DNA of 64,000 nt, taken from the NCBI GenBank assembly GCA_002831545.1, contig CP025095.1, positions 930,001 through 994,000 of the forward strand. The letters are read 5' to 3'. The DNA is from Streptococcus suis. Its GTDB lineage: Bacteria; Bacillota; Bacilli; Lactobacillales; Streptococcaceae. Numbering within the stretch: the first letter of the stretch is position 1; each line of letters starts with the position of its first letter. The notes below the pieces were generated by a model. It was not told the DNA's origin and searched no databases. It worked only from the letters and a program-made list of their open reading frames with translations. Positions 15,123 to 25,435 of this stretch are shown here, in pieces. The position numbers and the translations under genes were made by a program.

Positions 15123-18100
15123 ATGAATCGTTCGAAAAAGAAATCATTTGATTGGTATGGAGCGCGCCAGCGTTTCTCTATCCGTAAATATCATATTGGT
15201 GCTGCAAGTGTTCTGTTAGGTACGACCTTGGTTCTTGGTACAGGAACGATTGTAGGCGCTGAAACAGGAGTCAATGGGGATGGAGCTTCAAACGGGCAAA
15301 TTGTACCTGGAAATGGTACTGGAACATCCGATGGCACGCAGCCACAAGGGGATAATCAAGGAGACAATAGCTCAGGAGTTCAGACTGGTAATACAACAAA
15401 CTCAACTGCGAATGTCCAGCCTGCAGATGATACAGGTTCAGCAAGTAGCCAACCAGTAGGAACCTCACGTTCAGCAAATACTGGAACACAAGGAGATGGT
15501 TCGACTAACCAACCAGTAGATGAACCGATTATCAAATTTCCGACTCAAGATGACCAAAGACAACCTGCTGGTTACCAGAAAGTAGAGTTTTCCACTTATT
15601 TTTCGACATTGGTTTTTGAAGGAAAACCTGGTGAAATTCAAAATGGAAAATCTAAAAAATTTGTTTTTTGGGTTAAGACTGGAACTACATGGGGAGCATT
15701 AAAGAGGGACCCGCAATTTAGAATGCCTAAATATACAGTAGGCGACGGCGATTTTATTTTAGGTTATGCTAGAAGTGTTAGCGGAAACCTACAGTACATT
15801 GATTTCAATTCTCTCGATGACACTGCTATTGTAGACACATGGCAGATCAATACCGTTGTGGATTACATTGTTGGCGATGTTAAAGACGGAAAAACATTTG
15901 AAGAATACATGAACTCGGGGTCGTATGCTAAATTCCATATTCCTCAATTCCACGGAATTACATTGAATGCTAACGGTGGCACAATTGACGGCAAAGCGAA
16001 AAAAGCTTTTTATGTGGCTCATGAGCATGTACAATGGGGTAATCCGCGAGTAACTTCAAAAATTGATGCTGCATCCAATAAAGCATCCAGAGATGGTTAT
16101 ACTTTTGTTCGTTGGCAAACAGCTACAGGAGGAGGAATACCTACTTCGGGACAAATTGACACGATTGAATTTACTGCTGTATGGTTAAAACATCCAGAAG
16201 AAGCGGTAAAAGTTTTTAACCCAGCACAACTGAGTGAGACTGATAAAACAGAAGTTGCAGACCTGATTCGTAGTGTCAATACTGACTTAAAGGATAGCAT
16301 TCAAGAAATAACTGTAGCGAATAATGGTGATGCTACGGTTAGATTTACAACGGGTGAAGAGCGGACTATTTCAGGAGCGAGTTTGGTATCGGACAACTCT
16401 GCAGAACAACGCGCTAAAGCTGAGGAAGCTATCTCCGATGCAGTATTGCAAAAACAGGATGATATTGCAAAAAGTCAGCTAACGGCAAAAGAGCAACAAG
16501 ATAAGTTAGATAAATTGAGAGAACTTCAAGAATCTATAGAAGAGCAGATTGATGGAGCGACCTCTGAAGATGCTCTTGATAAGATCGTTGAAGATGGTAA
16601 GAATAGCATTGAAAACTTTGATTTAACGAGTGCTACTAAGAAAACAGCTGCTAAGCAAGACTTGGAAACAGCCTACAATGCTGAGAAAGCAGAAATTGAA
16701 AATTCTGTACTTACAGCTGACGAAAAAGCCACTAAACAAGCTGAGTTGACTACAGCTAAGGAAAATGCTATAAAAGCAGTTGATGATGCAAAAACAGATT
16801 CGGCTGTTGAAGGGGCTCTTAAAAATGGTAAAGCGACTATTGAGTCTACATACACAGCGATTATTAAAATCCCAAGTTCTGCGTCGGAACAAGCACCTAA
16901 GGGCTACGTAACTGTAACATTCGGCAAACATGATTATACTCGAGGTTTCACATTAGGTACTCAAACTGGCGAATCGGTAAAAGTATTTGTCAAAGAGAAT
17001 GTGAAATGGGGAGAATTGTTAGATGACCCTGCTTGGCAATGGCCGACTGTAAAAACAGATGAAGGCGACACGGTTGTTGGTTGGTCTGTGAATGATTATA
17101 ATTATAAACCAGGAAATGCTTTTGCACGTGACAATTATAAGGATACTGATGTCACTAATATAACCTTGTATCCAAACGTCGTTTTTGAAGTTGAAGATGT
17201 AGGAGGAAACGGGACTAAAGAAGGTTATTTAGCACAATATGGTCCAGATGAGCAAGATAAATGGATTTTTATCACGTTTGATGCTGATCAAGGTCAACTC
17301 AGTGGCTCAAAACAATCTAAAATGGTAGCTGTGAGCAAAAATCTCTATTCTATTGATTTTAGTAATAAAAAGTTTAAAGAAAAAGTTGAGTCGCCTACTC
17401 TTCAGGGACATACCTTTGTGCGTTGGCAAACAGATGCAGGTGAAGTATTACCTAAGAGTGGTGAAATCACAACTGACACAACCTATAAGGCACTGTATCT
17501 TGCCCATCCAACAGACAAGACTGTCGTCTTTGATGCCAATAAACTAACTGATACTGAGAAGGATAGTTTAAAACAAGCGATTAACAACGCGAATACAGAT
17601 AGCGCTAACCTCATTCAAAGCATTACCGTATCTGATACAGGTGAAGCAACAGTAACCTATAATGACGGTACTGTCGTAACAGTTCCAGCATCACACCTCA
17701 TCAATGAAGATAAAGCGCCTGCAAGAAATCTTGCGAAAGCGGAAATTGATAAAGCATCAAAAGAGAAGGTTGCTGAAATCAATGCTTCTGCCCTTACTGA
17801 TGAGGAGAAAGCAGCCAAACTGACGGAAGTTCAAGAAGCAAAAGACCGAGCTAATAATGCAATTGATAATGCTACTACTACTGAAGACTTAACTAAGGCT
17901 ATTTCGGATGGTACAGCAGCGATTGAAGCTATCAATACAACTACAAGTCCTAAGAAAACAGCTGCTAAGCAAGCTCTTCAAGATGCCTACAATGCTAAGA
18001 AAGATGAGATTGCTAAGTCAGCCTTGACCGCAGAAGAAAAAGCAGTGAAACAGGCAGAATTGGATAAGGCTAAAGAAGATGCTGAAAATGCTATTGTCAC

Positions 18101-21100
18101 AGCAACAGATAATGCAGGAGTAGACACAGCACTAACTAACGGTCAATCCGCAATTTCTGGTATCGACACAAGCACAAGTGCTAAGAAGGATCAAGCTAAG
18201 GAAGAACTTAAAGCGGCAGCAGACGATGCTAAGAAAGCTATCGAAGCTAACGACAATTTGACAGATGCTGAGAAACAAGCAGCTAAGAAAGCCGTAGATG
18301 ATGAAGTAGCGAAAGCAGAAAAAGCCATCGACGCAGCAACCAAAGCTGATGAAGTAGATGCAGCAACTCTTGCAGGCACGAAAGCTATCGCAGAAGATGT
18401 TGTTGACGCAGCTAAACTAGACGCTAAGAACAAGATTGACAAAGATGTAGAAGCAGCTAATGCAGCTATTGAGTCAAATCCAAACTTGTCAGAAAAAGAA
18501 ATTGCATACGCTAAGACAGAAGTAGCTAAAGCAGCAGAAGACGCTAAGAAAGCTATCGATGCAGCAACAACTCCAGAAGCAGCTCAAGCAGCAGAAGAAG
18601 CTGGTACGGCAGCTATCGCCGCAGATGTTCTTGACGCAGCTAAGCAAGACGCTAAGAACAAGATAGCTAAAGACTTGGCAACTGTAGAAGCAGCAATCGA
18701 TGCTAACTCAAACTTGTCAGAAGACGAAAAAGATGCAGCGAAACTTGCAGCTCAGGCTAAGGCAGCGGAAGCAGTAGCAAACATCGAAAAAGCAACGACA
18801 CCAGAAGCAGCTCAAACCTTAGAAGATGCAGCTGTAAAAGACCTTGCAAATATCGAGATTAAAGCGGCTTACGATGACGCAGTGAAAGCAATCGAAGCAG
18901 CGGACAACTTGTCAACAGCAGCTAAAACACAAGCCTTAGAAGACTTGAAGAAAGCTCGCCAAGCAGCAGAAGAAGCTATTAAGACGGCATCAACGGCTGA
19001 TGAAGTTGCCAAAGGTGCACTTGATGGTTTGAAATCTATTGCTAAAGTTGAAGCTAAAGCAGCAGCTGACGATGCAAAAGCAGCTATCGCACAAAATTCA
19101 AACCTGACAGATGCAGAGAAGAAAGTCTACACAGATGCAATCGATAATGCGTTGAAAGATACAGAAACTAAGATTGACGCTGCAACGGATGCAGATACTG
19201 TTGATGCTGAAACAGTTCTTGCTCAAAAAGATATCGCTAAGCAAGAAGTAGCCGCAGCTACAGCTGATGCTGTGAAAGGTATTGAAGCAAATACCAACTT
19301 GACAGATGCTGAAAAAGATGAATACAAAGCAACTGTTACCAAAGCAGCTGAAACAGCTGAAAAAGCTATTACAGATGCAACAACAGCAGCTGACATTCAA
19401 AGCAAGACCTTCGATGCTACTCAAGATGTTGCTAAAGAAGAAGTAAAAGCTGACGCAGCTGATGCAATCGCGGGTATCAAGGCCAACGACAACTTGTCAG
19501 ATACTGCCAAAGAAGAAGCAATTGCAGCCATTGAGGAAGCAAGAGATACCACTCTTGAAAACATCGAAAACGCGAAAACAGCAGCAGATGTTGACACAGC
19601 GACACTTGACGCTGAAAAAGCAAATGCTAAAGCAGAAATCAAGGCAGCAGCCGATGACGCTAAGAAAGCCATCGACGAAAACGCAAACTTGCCTGAGTCT
19701 GATAAGAACGCTCTTAAATTAGCGATTGATGCAGAAGTTGCAGCAACAAACCTTGAGATTGACAATGCTAAGACAGCAGAAGAAATCGACGCAGCAACTC
19801 TTGCAACAGAAAAATCAATTGCTAAGGCAGAAGTCAAAGCCGCTGCAGAAGATGCATTGCAAGCTATCGATGAAAATGCTAACTTGACAGACGCTGAGAA
19901 AGCAAAAGCGAAAGCAGATGTCTACGTTGAATTGAGCAAGGCTGAAAAAGCAATCGATAAAGCAACTACAGCAGATGCTATCGACAATGCAACGCTTGTA
20001 GGTGAAAAAGCATTCGCTACTGCAGAACTTGAAGCAGCCGCAGAAGATGCTAAGAAAGCCATCGATGCCAACACTCACTTGACAGACGACCAGAAGCAAG
20101 CTGCTAAGGATGCAGTCGATGCTGAATTGGCAAAAGCTAAGGAAGCCGTTGTAGCAGCGAAAACAGCTGATGAAGTTGACGCAGCTACACTTGTAGGTGA
20201 GAAAGCAGTCGCTAAGGAAGAAATCAAGGCAGCCGCAGAAGATGCTAAGAAAGCTATCGATGCTAACAGCAACTTGACAGACGACGAGAAAGCAGCCGCT
20301 AAGGCAGCTGTAGATACTGAAGTAGCGAAAGCTAACGAAGCTATCGACAAGGCAGCAACAGCCGATGCAGTAGACACAGCTACACTCGTAGGTGAGAAAG
20401 CAGTCGCTAAAGAAGAACTTAAAGCGGCAGCGGACGATGCTAAGAAAGCTATCGACGAAAACGCAAACTTGACACCAGAAGAAAAAGCAGCAGCTAAGAA
20501 AGCCGTAGATGATGAAGTTGCTAAGGCAGAAAAAGCCATCGACGCAGCAACTAAAGCAGAAGAAGTAGACGCAGCAACTCTTGTAGGTGAAAAAGCAGTC
20601 GCTAAAGAAGAGCTTAAAGCGGCAGCCGACGATGCTAAGAAAGCCATCGACGCAAACGCAAACTTGCCTGAGTCTGAGAAGACTGCTCTTAAATTAGCGA
20701 TTGATGCAGAAGTTGCAGCAACAAACCTTGAGATTGACAATGCTAAGACAGCAGAAGAAATCGACGCAGCAACTCTTGTAGGTGAAAAAGCAGTCGCTAA
20801 AGAAGAAGTCAAAGCCGCTGCAGAAGATGCATTGCGAGCTATCGATGAAAATGCAAACTTGACAGACGATGAGAAAGCAAAAGCGAAAGCAGATGTCTAC
20901 GTTGAATTGAGCAAGGCTGAAAAAGCAATCGATAAAGCAACTACAGCAGATGCTATCGACAATGCAACGCTTGTAGGTGAAAAAGCAGTCGCTAAAGAAG
21001 AACTTAAAGCGGCAGCGGACGATGCTAAGAAAGCTATCGACGCAAACGCAAACTTGACACCAGAAGAAAAAGCAGCAGCTAAGAAAGCCGTAGATGATGA

Positions 21101-24100
21101 AGTTGCTAAGGCAGAAAAAGCCATCGACGCAGCAACCAAAGCTGAAGAAGTAGACGCAGCAACTCTTGTAGGTGAAAAAGCAGTCGCTAAAGAAGAGCTT
21201 AAAGCGGCAGCAGAAGATGCTAAGAAAGCCATCGACGCAAACGCAAACTTGCCTGAGTCTGAGAAGACTGCTCTTAAATTAGCGATTGATGCAGAAGTTG
21301 CAGCAACAAACCTTGAGATTGACAATGCTAAGACAGCAGAAGAAATCGACGCAGCAACTCTTGTAGGTGAGAAAGCAGTCGCTAAAGAAGAAGTCAAAGC
21401 CGCTGCAGAAGATGCATTGCGAGCTATCGATGAAAATGCAAACTTGACAGACGATGAGAAAGCAAAAGCGAAAGCAGATGTCTACGTTGAATTGAGCAAG
21501 GCTGAAAAAGCAATCGATAAAGCAACTACAGCAGATGCTATCGACAATGCAACGCTTGTAGGTGAAAAAGCATTCGCTAAGGAAGAACTTGAAGCCGCAG
21601 CTGACGATGCTAAAGCAGCTATCGACGCCAACGACAACTTGACACCAGAAGAGAAAGCAGCCGCTAAAGATGCAGTAGATGCAGAAGTAGCGAAAGCTAA
21701 CGACGCCATCGACGCAGCAACTAAAGCAGACGAAGTAGATGCAGCAACTCTTGTAGGTGAGAAAGCAGTTGCTAAGGAAGAACTTAAAGCGGCAGCGGAC
21801 GATGCGAAAGCAGCTATCGACGCCAACGACAACTTGACAGATGCTGAGAAACAAGCGGCTAAAGATGCAGTAGATGCAGAAGTAGCGAAAGCTAACGAAG
21901 CCATCGACGCAGCAACCAAGGCTGACGAAGTTGAGACAGCAACTCTTGCAGGTGAGAAAGCAGTCGCTAAAGAAGAACTTAAAGCGGCAGCAGAAGATGC
22001 TAAGAAAGCTATCGATGCCAACGACAACTTGACGCCAGAAGAGAAAGCAGCAGCTACGAAAGCCGTAGATGCAGAAGTAGCTAAGGCTAACGACGCAATT
22101 GATGCCGCAACTAAGGCTGACGAAGTAGATGCCGCAACTCTTGCAGGTGAGAAAGCAGTCGCTAAAGAAGAAGTCAAGGCAGCCGCAGAAGATGCTAAGA
22201 AAGCAATCGAAGCTAACGACAACTTGACACCAGAAGAGAAAGCAGCCGCTAAGGCAGCAGTAGATGCAGAAGTAGCGAAAGCTAACGACGCAATCGATGC
22301 AGCAACTAAGGCTGACGAAGTAGACGCCGCAACTCTTGCAGGTGAGAAAGCAGTTGCTAAGGAAGAACTTAAAGCGGCAGCCGACGATGCTAAAGCAGCC
22401 ATCGATGCCAACGACAACTTGACAGACGCTGAGAAACAAGCCGCTAAAGATGCAGTAGATGCAGAAGTAGCTAAAGCTAACGAAGCCATCGACGCAGCAA
22501 CTAAAGCAGACGAAGTTGACGCAGCAACTCTTGCAGGTGAGAAAGCAGTTGCTAAAGAAGAAGTCAAAGCCGCAGCCGACGATGCTAAGAAAGCCATCGA
22601 TGCTAACGACAACTTGACAGACGCTGAGAAACAAGCAGCTAAAGATGCCGTAGATGCAGAAGTAGCGAAAGCTAACGAAGCTATCGATGCAGCAACTAAA
22701 GCTGATGAAGTAGATGCCGCAACTCTTGCAGGTGAGAAAGCAGTCGCTAAGGAAGAACTTAAAGCCGCAGCCGACGATGCTAAGAAAGCAATCGATGCTA
22801 ACGACAACTTGACAGACGCTGAGAAAGCAGCCGCTAAGGCAGCAGTAGATACTGAAGTAGCGAAAGCTAACGACGCCATCGATGCAGCAACTAAGGCTGA
22901 CGAAGTTGACGCAGCAACTCTTGCAGGTGAGAAAGCGGTCGCTAAGGAAGAACTTAAAGCTGCAGCCGACGATGCTAAGAAAGCAATCGACGCCAACGAC
23001 AACTTGACACCAGAAGAGAAAGCAGCAGCTAAAGATGCAGTAGATGTAGAAGTAGCGAAAGCAAACGACGCCATCGATGCAGCAACTAAAGCAGACGAAG
23101 TTGACGCAGCAACTCTTGCAGGTGAAAAAGCAGTCGCTAAGGAAGAGCTTAAAGCGGCAGCAGCCGATGCGAAAGTAGCAATCGATGCCAACGACAACTT
23201 GACAGACGCTGAGAAACAAGCAGCTAAAGATGCAGTAGATGCAGAAGTAGCTAAAGCTAACGAAGCTATCGATGCAGCAACTAAAGCAGACGAAGTTGAC
23301 GCAGCAACTCTTGCAGGTGAGAAAGCAGTTGCTAAGGAAGAACTCAAAGCAGCAGCAGAAGATGCTAAGAAAGCCATCGACGCCAACGACAACTTGACAC
23401 CAGAAGAGAAAGCAGCCGCTAAGGCAGCAGTAGATGCAGAAGTAGCGAAAGCAAACGAGGCAATCGATGCAGCAACTAAAGCTGACGAAGTTGAGACAGC
23501 AACTCTTGCAGGTGAGAAAGCAGTCGCTAAGGAAGAACTTAAGGCAGCAGCAGACGATGCTAAGAAAGCAATTGACGCCAACGACAACTTGACAGACGCT
23601 GAGAAACAAGCAGCTAAAGATGCCGTAGATGCAGAAGTAGCTAAGGCAGAAGAAGCCATCGATGCAGCAACATCAGCTGACGAAGTTGAGACAGCAACTC
23701 TTGTAGGTGAGAAAGCAGTCGCTAAAGAAGAACTTAAAGCGGCAGCAGAAGATGCGAAAGCAGCTATCGATGCTAACGACAACTTGACACCAGAAGAGAA
23801 AGCAGCCGCTAAGGCAGCAGTAGATGCAGAAGTAGCGAAAGCTAATGACGCAATCGACGCAGCAACTAAAGCAGACGAAGTTGAGACAGCAACTCTTGTA
23901 GGTGAGAAAGCAGTCGCTAAGGAAGAGCTTAAAGCGGCAGCAGAAGATGCGAAAGCAGCTATCGATGCTAACGACAACTTGACACCAGAAGAGAAAGCAG
24001 CCGCTAAGGCAGCAGTAGATGCAGAAGTAGCTAAGGCAGAAGAAGCCATCGATGCAGCAACTAAGGCTGACGAAGTTGACGCAGCAACTCTTGCAGGTGA

Positions 24101-25241
24101 GAAAGCAGTCGCTAAGGAAGAACTTAAGGCAGCAGCAGACGATGCTAAGAAAGCAATTGACGCCAACGACAACTTGACAGACGCTGAGAAACAAGCAGCT
24201 AAAGATGCAGTAGATGCATCAGCAGCAGCGGCAAATAAAGCAATTGACGGTTCAACATCTTCAGTTGAAGTTCAAGCTGCTAAAGATAAGGGCAACGCTG
24301 CTATTGCAGAAAATGTTCTTGATGCAGCTAAGCAAGGTGCTAAGAACAAGCTTATGGAAGAAGCAGATAAAGCGAAAGCAGCTATCGATGCAAATCCAAA
24401 CTTGACACCAGAAGAGAAAGCAGCAGCTAAGGCTGAAATCGATAAAGCTGTTGAAGAAGCAATTATTGCTATCAATGGTGCTGGAACTCATCATGCATTG
24501 GGTGAAATCAAACTTCCACTTTCAGCTCTTATCAAACCAGTTGTAACAGTAACACCAGTACTTGATCCAAACAACTTGACTGAAGAAGAAATTGCTCGCA
24601 TCAAGGCTCTCCTTGAAGAGAACAATACATTCCCAGAAGGAACTGAAATCATCGTTTCTAAAGATGCTTCTGTGTCAATCAAGTACCCAGATGGTACTAT
24701 CGACTTGGTATTGCCAGCAGAGATTGTGAAACAGGCAGATACAACTGCTCCTGCGATTACAGACGATGCTAAAGGTAATATTGTAGTTGCTCCAACTAAA
24801 GAGGCTGTTGAATTTGTTGTTACCTACGTAGATAACAATGGTAAGGCTCAACTTGTTGTTGTTACTAAGGGTGCAGATGGTAAATGGACAACAACTGCTA
24901 AAGCTGTGATTGTAGATCCTGTTACTGGTCAAGTTATCATTCCAGGTTCTGCTATCAAGCCAGGAACAGTTGTGACAGCTTACTCTAAAGATATGGCTGG
25001 AAATGTTTCAGACTTGAATTCGGCAGAAGTTGAAGCAGTAGATGCAAATAATCCTGCAGCAGGAGTGAAAGTGAAATCAGTTACTTCTACTTCAAATGCC
25101 AACAAGTCAACTAAGAAAGCTAAGCAATTGCCAAATACAGGTGAAAAAGCAACTTCAGCAACTTCACTTGGATTAGCAGTTCTTGGAATGGGATTAGCAC
25201 TTTTCGCAGCAAAGAGAAAAAAAGACGAAGAAGAAGCTTAA
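15123..25241 (+). CDS. Giant LPXTG-anchored surface protein with ~30 DUF1542-like repeats (3372 aa)
   Basis: A YSIRK-type signal peptide (RFSIRKYHIGAASVLLG, residues 17-33; cleavage near 48) is followed by a low-complexity G/T/S linker to about 135. Two related N-terminal modules each end in a bacterial Ig/InlB-B-repeat-like element (GYTFVRWQTATGG near 327, GHTFVRWQTDAGE near 763). A long helical stalk from about residue 1025 to 3035 has 65-residue units such as ELKAAADDAKKAIDANDNLT and AEVAKANEAIDAATKADE. These match DUF1542/FIVAR-type rods of Ebh-like adhesins. A beta-rich domain follows (about 3120-3320), then the sortase signal LPNTG at 3336-3340, a hydrophobic helix and a KRKKDEEEA tail. 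The ribosome site AAAGGAG precedes the ATG. Role: a long fibrous wall-linked adhesin; ligand unknown. Confidence 0.9.
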   Translation: MNRSKKKSFDWYGARQRFSIRKYHIGAASVLLGTTLVLGTGTIVGAETGVNGDGASNGQIVPGNGTGTSDGTQPQGDNQGDNSSGVQTGNTTNSTANVQPADDTGSASSQPVGTSRSANTGTQGDGSTNQPVDEPIIKFPTQDDQRQPAGYQKVEFSTYFSTLVFEGKPGEIQNGKSKKFVFWVKTGTTWGALKRDPQFRMPKYTVGDGDFILGYARSVSGNLQYIDFNSLDDTAIVDTWQINTVVDYIVGDVKDGKTFEEYMNSGSYAKFHIPQFHGITLNANGGTIDGKAKKAFYVAHEHVQWGNPRVTSKIDAASNKASRDGYTFVRWQTATGGGIPTSGQIDTIEFTAVWLKHPEEAVKVFNPAQLSETDKTEVADLIRSVNTDLKDSIQEITVANNGDATVRFTTGEERTISGASLVSDNSAEQRAKAEEAISDAVLQKQDDIAKSQLTAKEQQDKLDKLRELQESIEEQIDGATSEDALDKIVEDGKNSIENFDLTSATKKTAAKQDLETAYNAEKAEIENSVLTADEKATKQAELTTAKENAIKAVDDAKTDSAVEGALKNGKATIESTYTAIIKIPSSASEQAPKGYVTVTFGKHDYTRGFTLGTQTGESVKVFVKENVKWGELLDDPAWQWPTVKTDEGDTVVGWSVNDYNYKPGNAFARDNYKDTDVTNITLYPNVVFEVEDVGGNGTKEGYLAQYGPDEQDKWIFITFDADQGQLSGSKQSKMVAVSKNLYSIDFSNKKFKEKVESPTLQGHTFVRWQTDAGEVLPKSGEITTDTTYKALYLAHPTDKTVVFDANKLTDTEKDSLKQAINNANTDSANLIQSITVSDTGEATVTYNDGTVVTVPASHLINEDKAPARNLAKAEIDKASKEKVAEINASALTDEEKAAKLTEVQEAKDRANNAIDNATTTEDLTKAISDGTAAIEAINTTTSPKKTAAKQALQDAYNAKKDEIAKSALTAEEKAVKQAELDKAKEDAENAIVTATDNAGVDTALTNGQSAISGIDTSTSAKKDQAKEELKAAADDAKKAIEANDNLTDAEKQAAKKAVDDEVAKAEKAIDAATKADEVDAATLAGTKAIAEDVVDAAKLDAKNKIDKDVEAANAAIESNPNLSEKEIAYAKTEVAKAAEDAKKAIDAATTPEAAQAAEEAGTAAIAADVLDAAKQDAKNKIAKDLATVEAAIDANSNLSEDEKDAAKLAAQAKAAEAVANIEKATTPEAAQTLEDAAVKDLANIEIKAAYDDAVKAIEAADNLSTAAKTQALEDLKKARQAAEEAIKTASTADEVAKGALDGLKSIAKVEAKAAADDAKAAIAQNSNLTDAEKKVYTDAIDNALKDTETKIDAATDADTVDAETVLAQKDIAKQEVAAATADAVKGIEANTNLTDAEKDEYKATVTKAAETAEKAITDATTAADIQSKTFDATQDVAKEEVKADAADAIAGIKANDNLSDTAKEEAIAAIEEARDTTLENIENAKTAADVDTATLDAEKANAKAEIKAAADDAKKAIDENANLPESDKNALKLAIDAEVAATNLEIDNAKTAEEIDAATLATEKSIAKAEVKAAAEDALQAIDENANLTDAEKAKAKADVYVELSKAEKAIDKATTADAIDNATLVGEKAFATAELEAAAEDAKKAIDANTHLTDDQKQAAKDAVDAELAKAKEAVVAAKTADEVDAATLVGEKAVAKEEIKAAAEDAKKAIDANSNLTDDEKAAAKAAVDTEVAKANEAIDKAATADAVDTATLVGEKAVAKEELKAAADDAKKAIDENANLTPEEKAAAKKAVDDEVAKAEKAIDAATKAEEVDAATLVGEKAVAKEELKAAADDAKKAIDANANLPESEKTALKLAIDAEVAATNLEIDNAKTAEEIDAATLVGEKAVAKEEVKAAAEDALRAIDENANLTDDEKAKAKADVYVELSKAEKAIDKATTADAIDNATLVGEKAVAKEELKAAADDAKKAIDANANLTPEEKAAAKKAVDDEVAKAEKAIDAATKAEEVDAATLVGEKAVAKEELKAAAEDAKKAIDANANLPESEKTALKLAIDAEVAATNLEIDNAKTAEEIDAATLVGEKAVAKEEVKAAAEDALRAIDENANLTDDEKAKAKADVYVELSKAEKAIDKATTADAIDNATLVGEKAFAKEELEAAADDAKAAIDANDNLTPEEKAAAKDAVDAEVAKANDAIDAATKADEVDAATLVGEKAVAKEELKAAADDAKAAIDANDNLTDAEKQAAKDAVDAEVAKANEAIDAATKADEVETATLAGEKAVAKEELKAAAEDAKKAIDANDNLTPEEKAAATKAVDAEVAKANDAIDAATKADEVDAATLAGEKAVAKEEVKAAAEDAKKAIEANDNLTPEEKAAAKAAVDAEVAKANDAIDAATKADEVDAATLAGEKAVAKEELKAAADDAKAAIDANDNLTDAEKQAAKDAVDAEVAKANEAIDAATKADEVDAATLAGEKAVAKEEVKAAADDAKKAIDANDNLTDAEKQAAKDAVDAEVAKANEAIDAATKADEVDAATLAGEKAVAKEELKAAADDAKKAIDANDNLTDAEKAAAKAAVDTEVAKANDAIDAATKADEVDAATLAGEKAVAKEELKAAADDAKKAIDANDNLTPEEKAAAKDAVDVEVAKANDAIDAATKADEVDAATLAGEKAVAKEELKAAAADAKVAIDANDNLTDAEKQAAKDAVDAEVAKANEAIDAATKADEVDAATLAGEKAVAKEELKAAAEDAKKAIDANDNLTPEEKAAAKAAVDAEVAKANEAIDAATKADEVETATLAGEKAVAKEELKAAADDAKKAIDANDNLTDAEKQAAKDAVDAEVAKAEEAIDAATSADEVETATLVGEKAVAKEELKAAAEDAKAAIDANDNLTPEEKAAAKAAVDAEVAKANDAIDAATKADEVETATLVGEKAVAKEELKAAAEDAKAAIDANDNLTPEEKAAAKAAVDAEVAKAEEAIDAATKADEVDAATLAGEKAVAKEELKAAADDAKKAIDANDNLTDAEKQAAKDAVDASAAAANKAIDGSTSSVEVQAAKDKGNAAIAENVLDAAKQGAKNKLMEEADKAKAAIDANPNLTPEEKAAAKAEIDKAVEEAIIAINGAGTHHALGEIKLPLSALIKPVVTVTPVLDPNNLTEEEIARIKALLEENNTFPEGTEIIVSKDASVSIKYPDGTIDLVLPAEIVKQADTTAPAITDDAKGNIVVAPTKEAVEFVVTYVDNNGKAQLVVVTKGADGKWTTTAKAVIVDPVTGQVIIPGSAIKPGTVVTAYSKDMAGNVSDLNSAEVEAVDANNPAAGVKVKSVTSTSNANKSTKKAKQLPNTGEKATSATSLGLAVLGMGLALFAAKRKKDEEEA
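18196..24210 (+). repeat. About 30 tandem 195-bp repeats encoding 65-residue helical units
   Basis: The period is exactly 195 bp over much of the block (for example GCAGTCGCTAAGGAAGAACTT at 22740 and the next unit at 22935). The sub-repeat ANDNLT followed by PEEK or DAEK alternates. A higher-order 585-bp (three-unit) duplication is visible: 20400-20984 and 20985-21569 are nearly identical. Units from about 21570 on are more homogeneous than those before 20000, indicating recent expansion at the 3' end. Confidence 0.9.
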
Positions 25242-25298
25242 AATAAGCCATTCATCGAAATCTTTTTGATAAGAAACTATCTTTTCTCGAAAAGTTGA

Positions 25299-25337
25299 GT
25301 ACAGATGGATATCCCTTGGTAAGTCATCCATCTGTAC
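25299..25337. terminator. 12-bp inverted repeat after the giant adhesin
   Basis: GTACAGATGGAT (25299-25310) and ATCCATCTGTAC (25326-25337) form a perfect 12-bp stem without a T run. It may be an mRNA 3' stabilising hairpin. Confidence 0.5.
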
Positions 25338-25347
25338 AGTTCAAAAT

Positions 25348-25384
25348 AAAAAGGATCTGAAGTCATTAGACTTTAGGTCCTTTT
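25348..25384 (+). terminator. Intrinsic terminator of the giant adhesin
   Basis: AAAAAGGATCTGAAGTC pairs with GACTTTAGGTCCTTTT. A good stem with flanking A and T runs, so it may work in both directions. Confidence 0.8.
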
Positions 25385-25419
25385 GTTGTTTTGCTAAAAA
25401 CATAAAAAGTCTAATAGTG

Positions 25420-25428
25420 TGCTATAAT
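25420..25428 (+). promoter_or_regulatory. Extended -10 promoter placing the hemW start codon at the transcript 5' end
   Basis: TGCTATAAT (25420-25428) ends seven bases before ATG 25436. A start site 6-8 bases after the -10 box would make the hemW mRNA leaderless. No Shine-Dalgarno word exists between them. Confidence 0.65.
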
Positions 25429-25435
25429 AGTTGGT

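Noticed and set aside
21279..24194. Long minus-strand open frames (776, 896 and 173 codons) opposite the adhesin repeats
   Set aside because: They are antisense shadows created by the regular codon pattern of the 195-bp repeats (serine/alanine- or cysteine/phenylalanine-rich). They have no ribosome site and no family resemblance.
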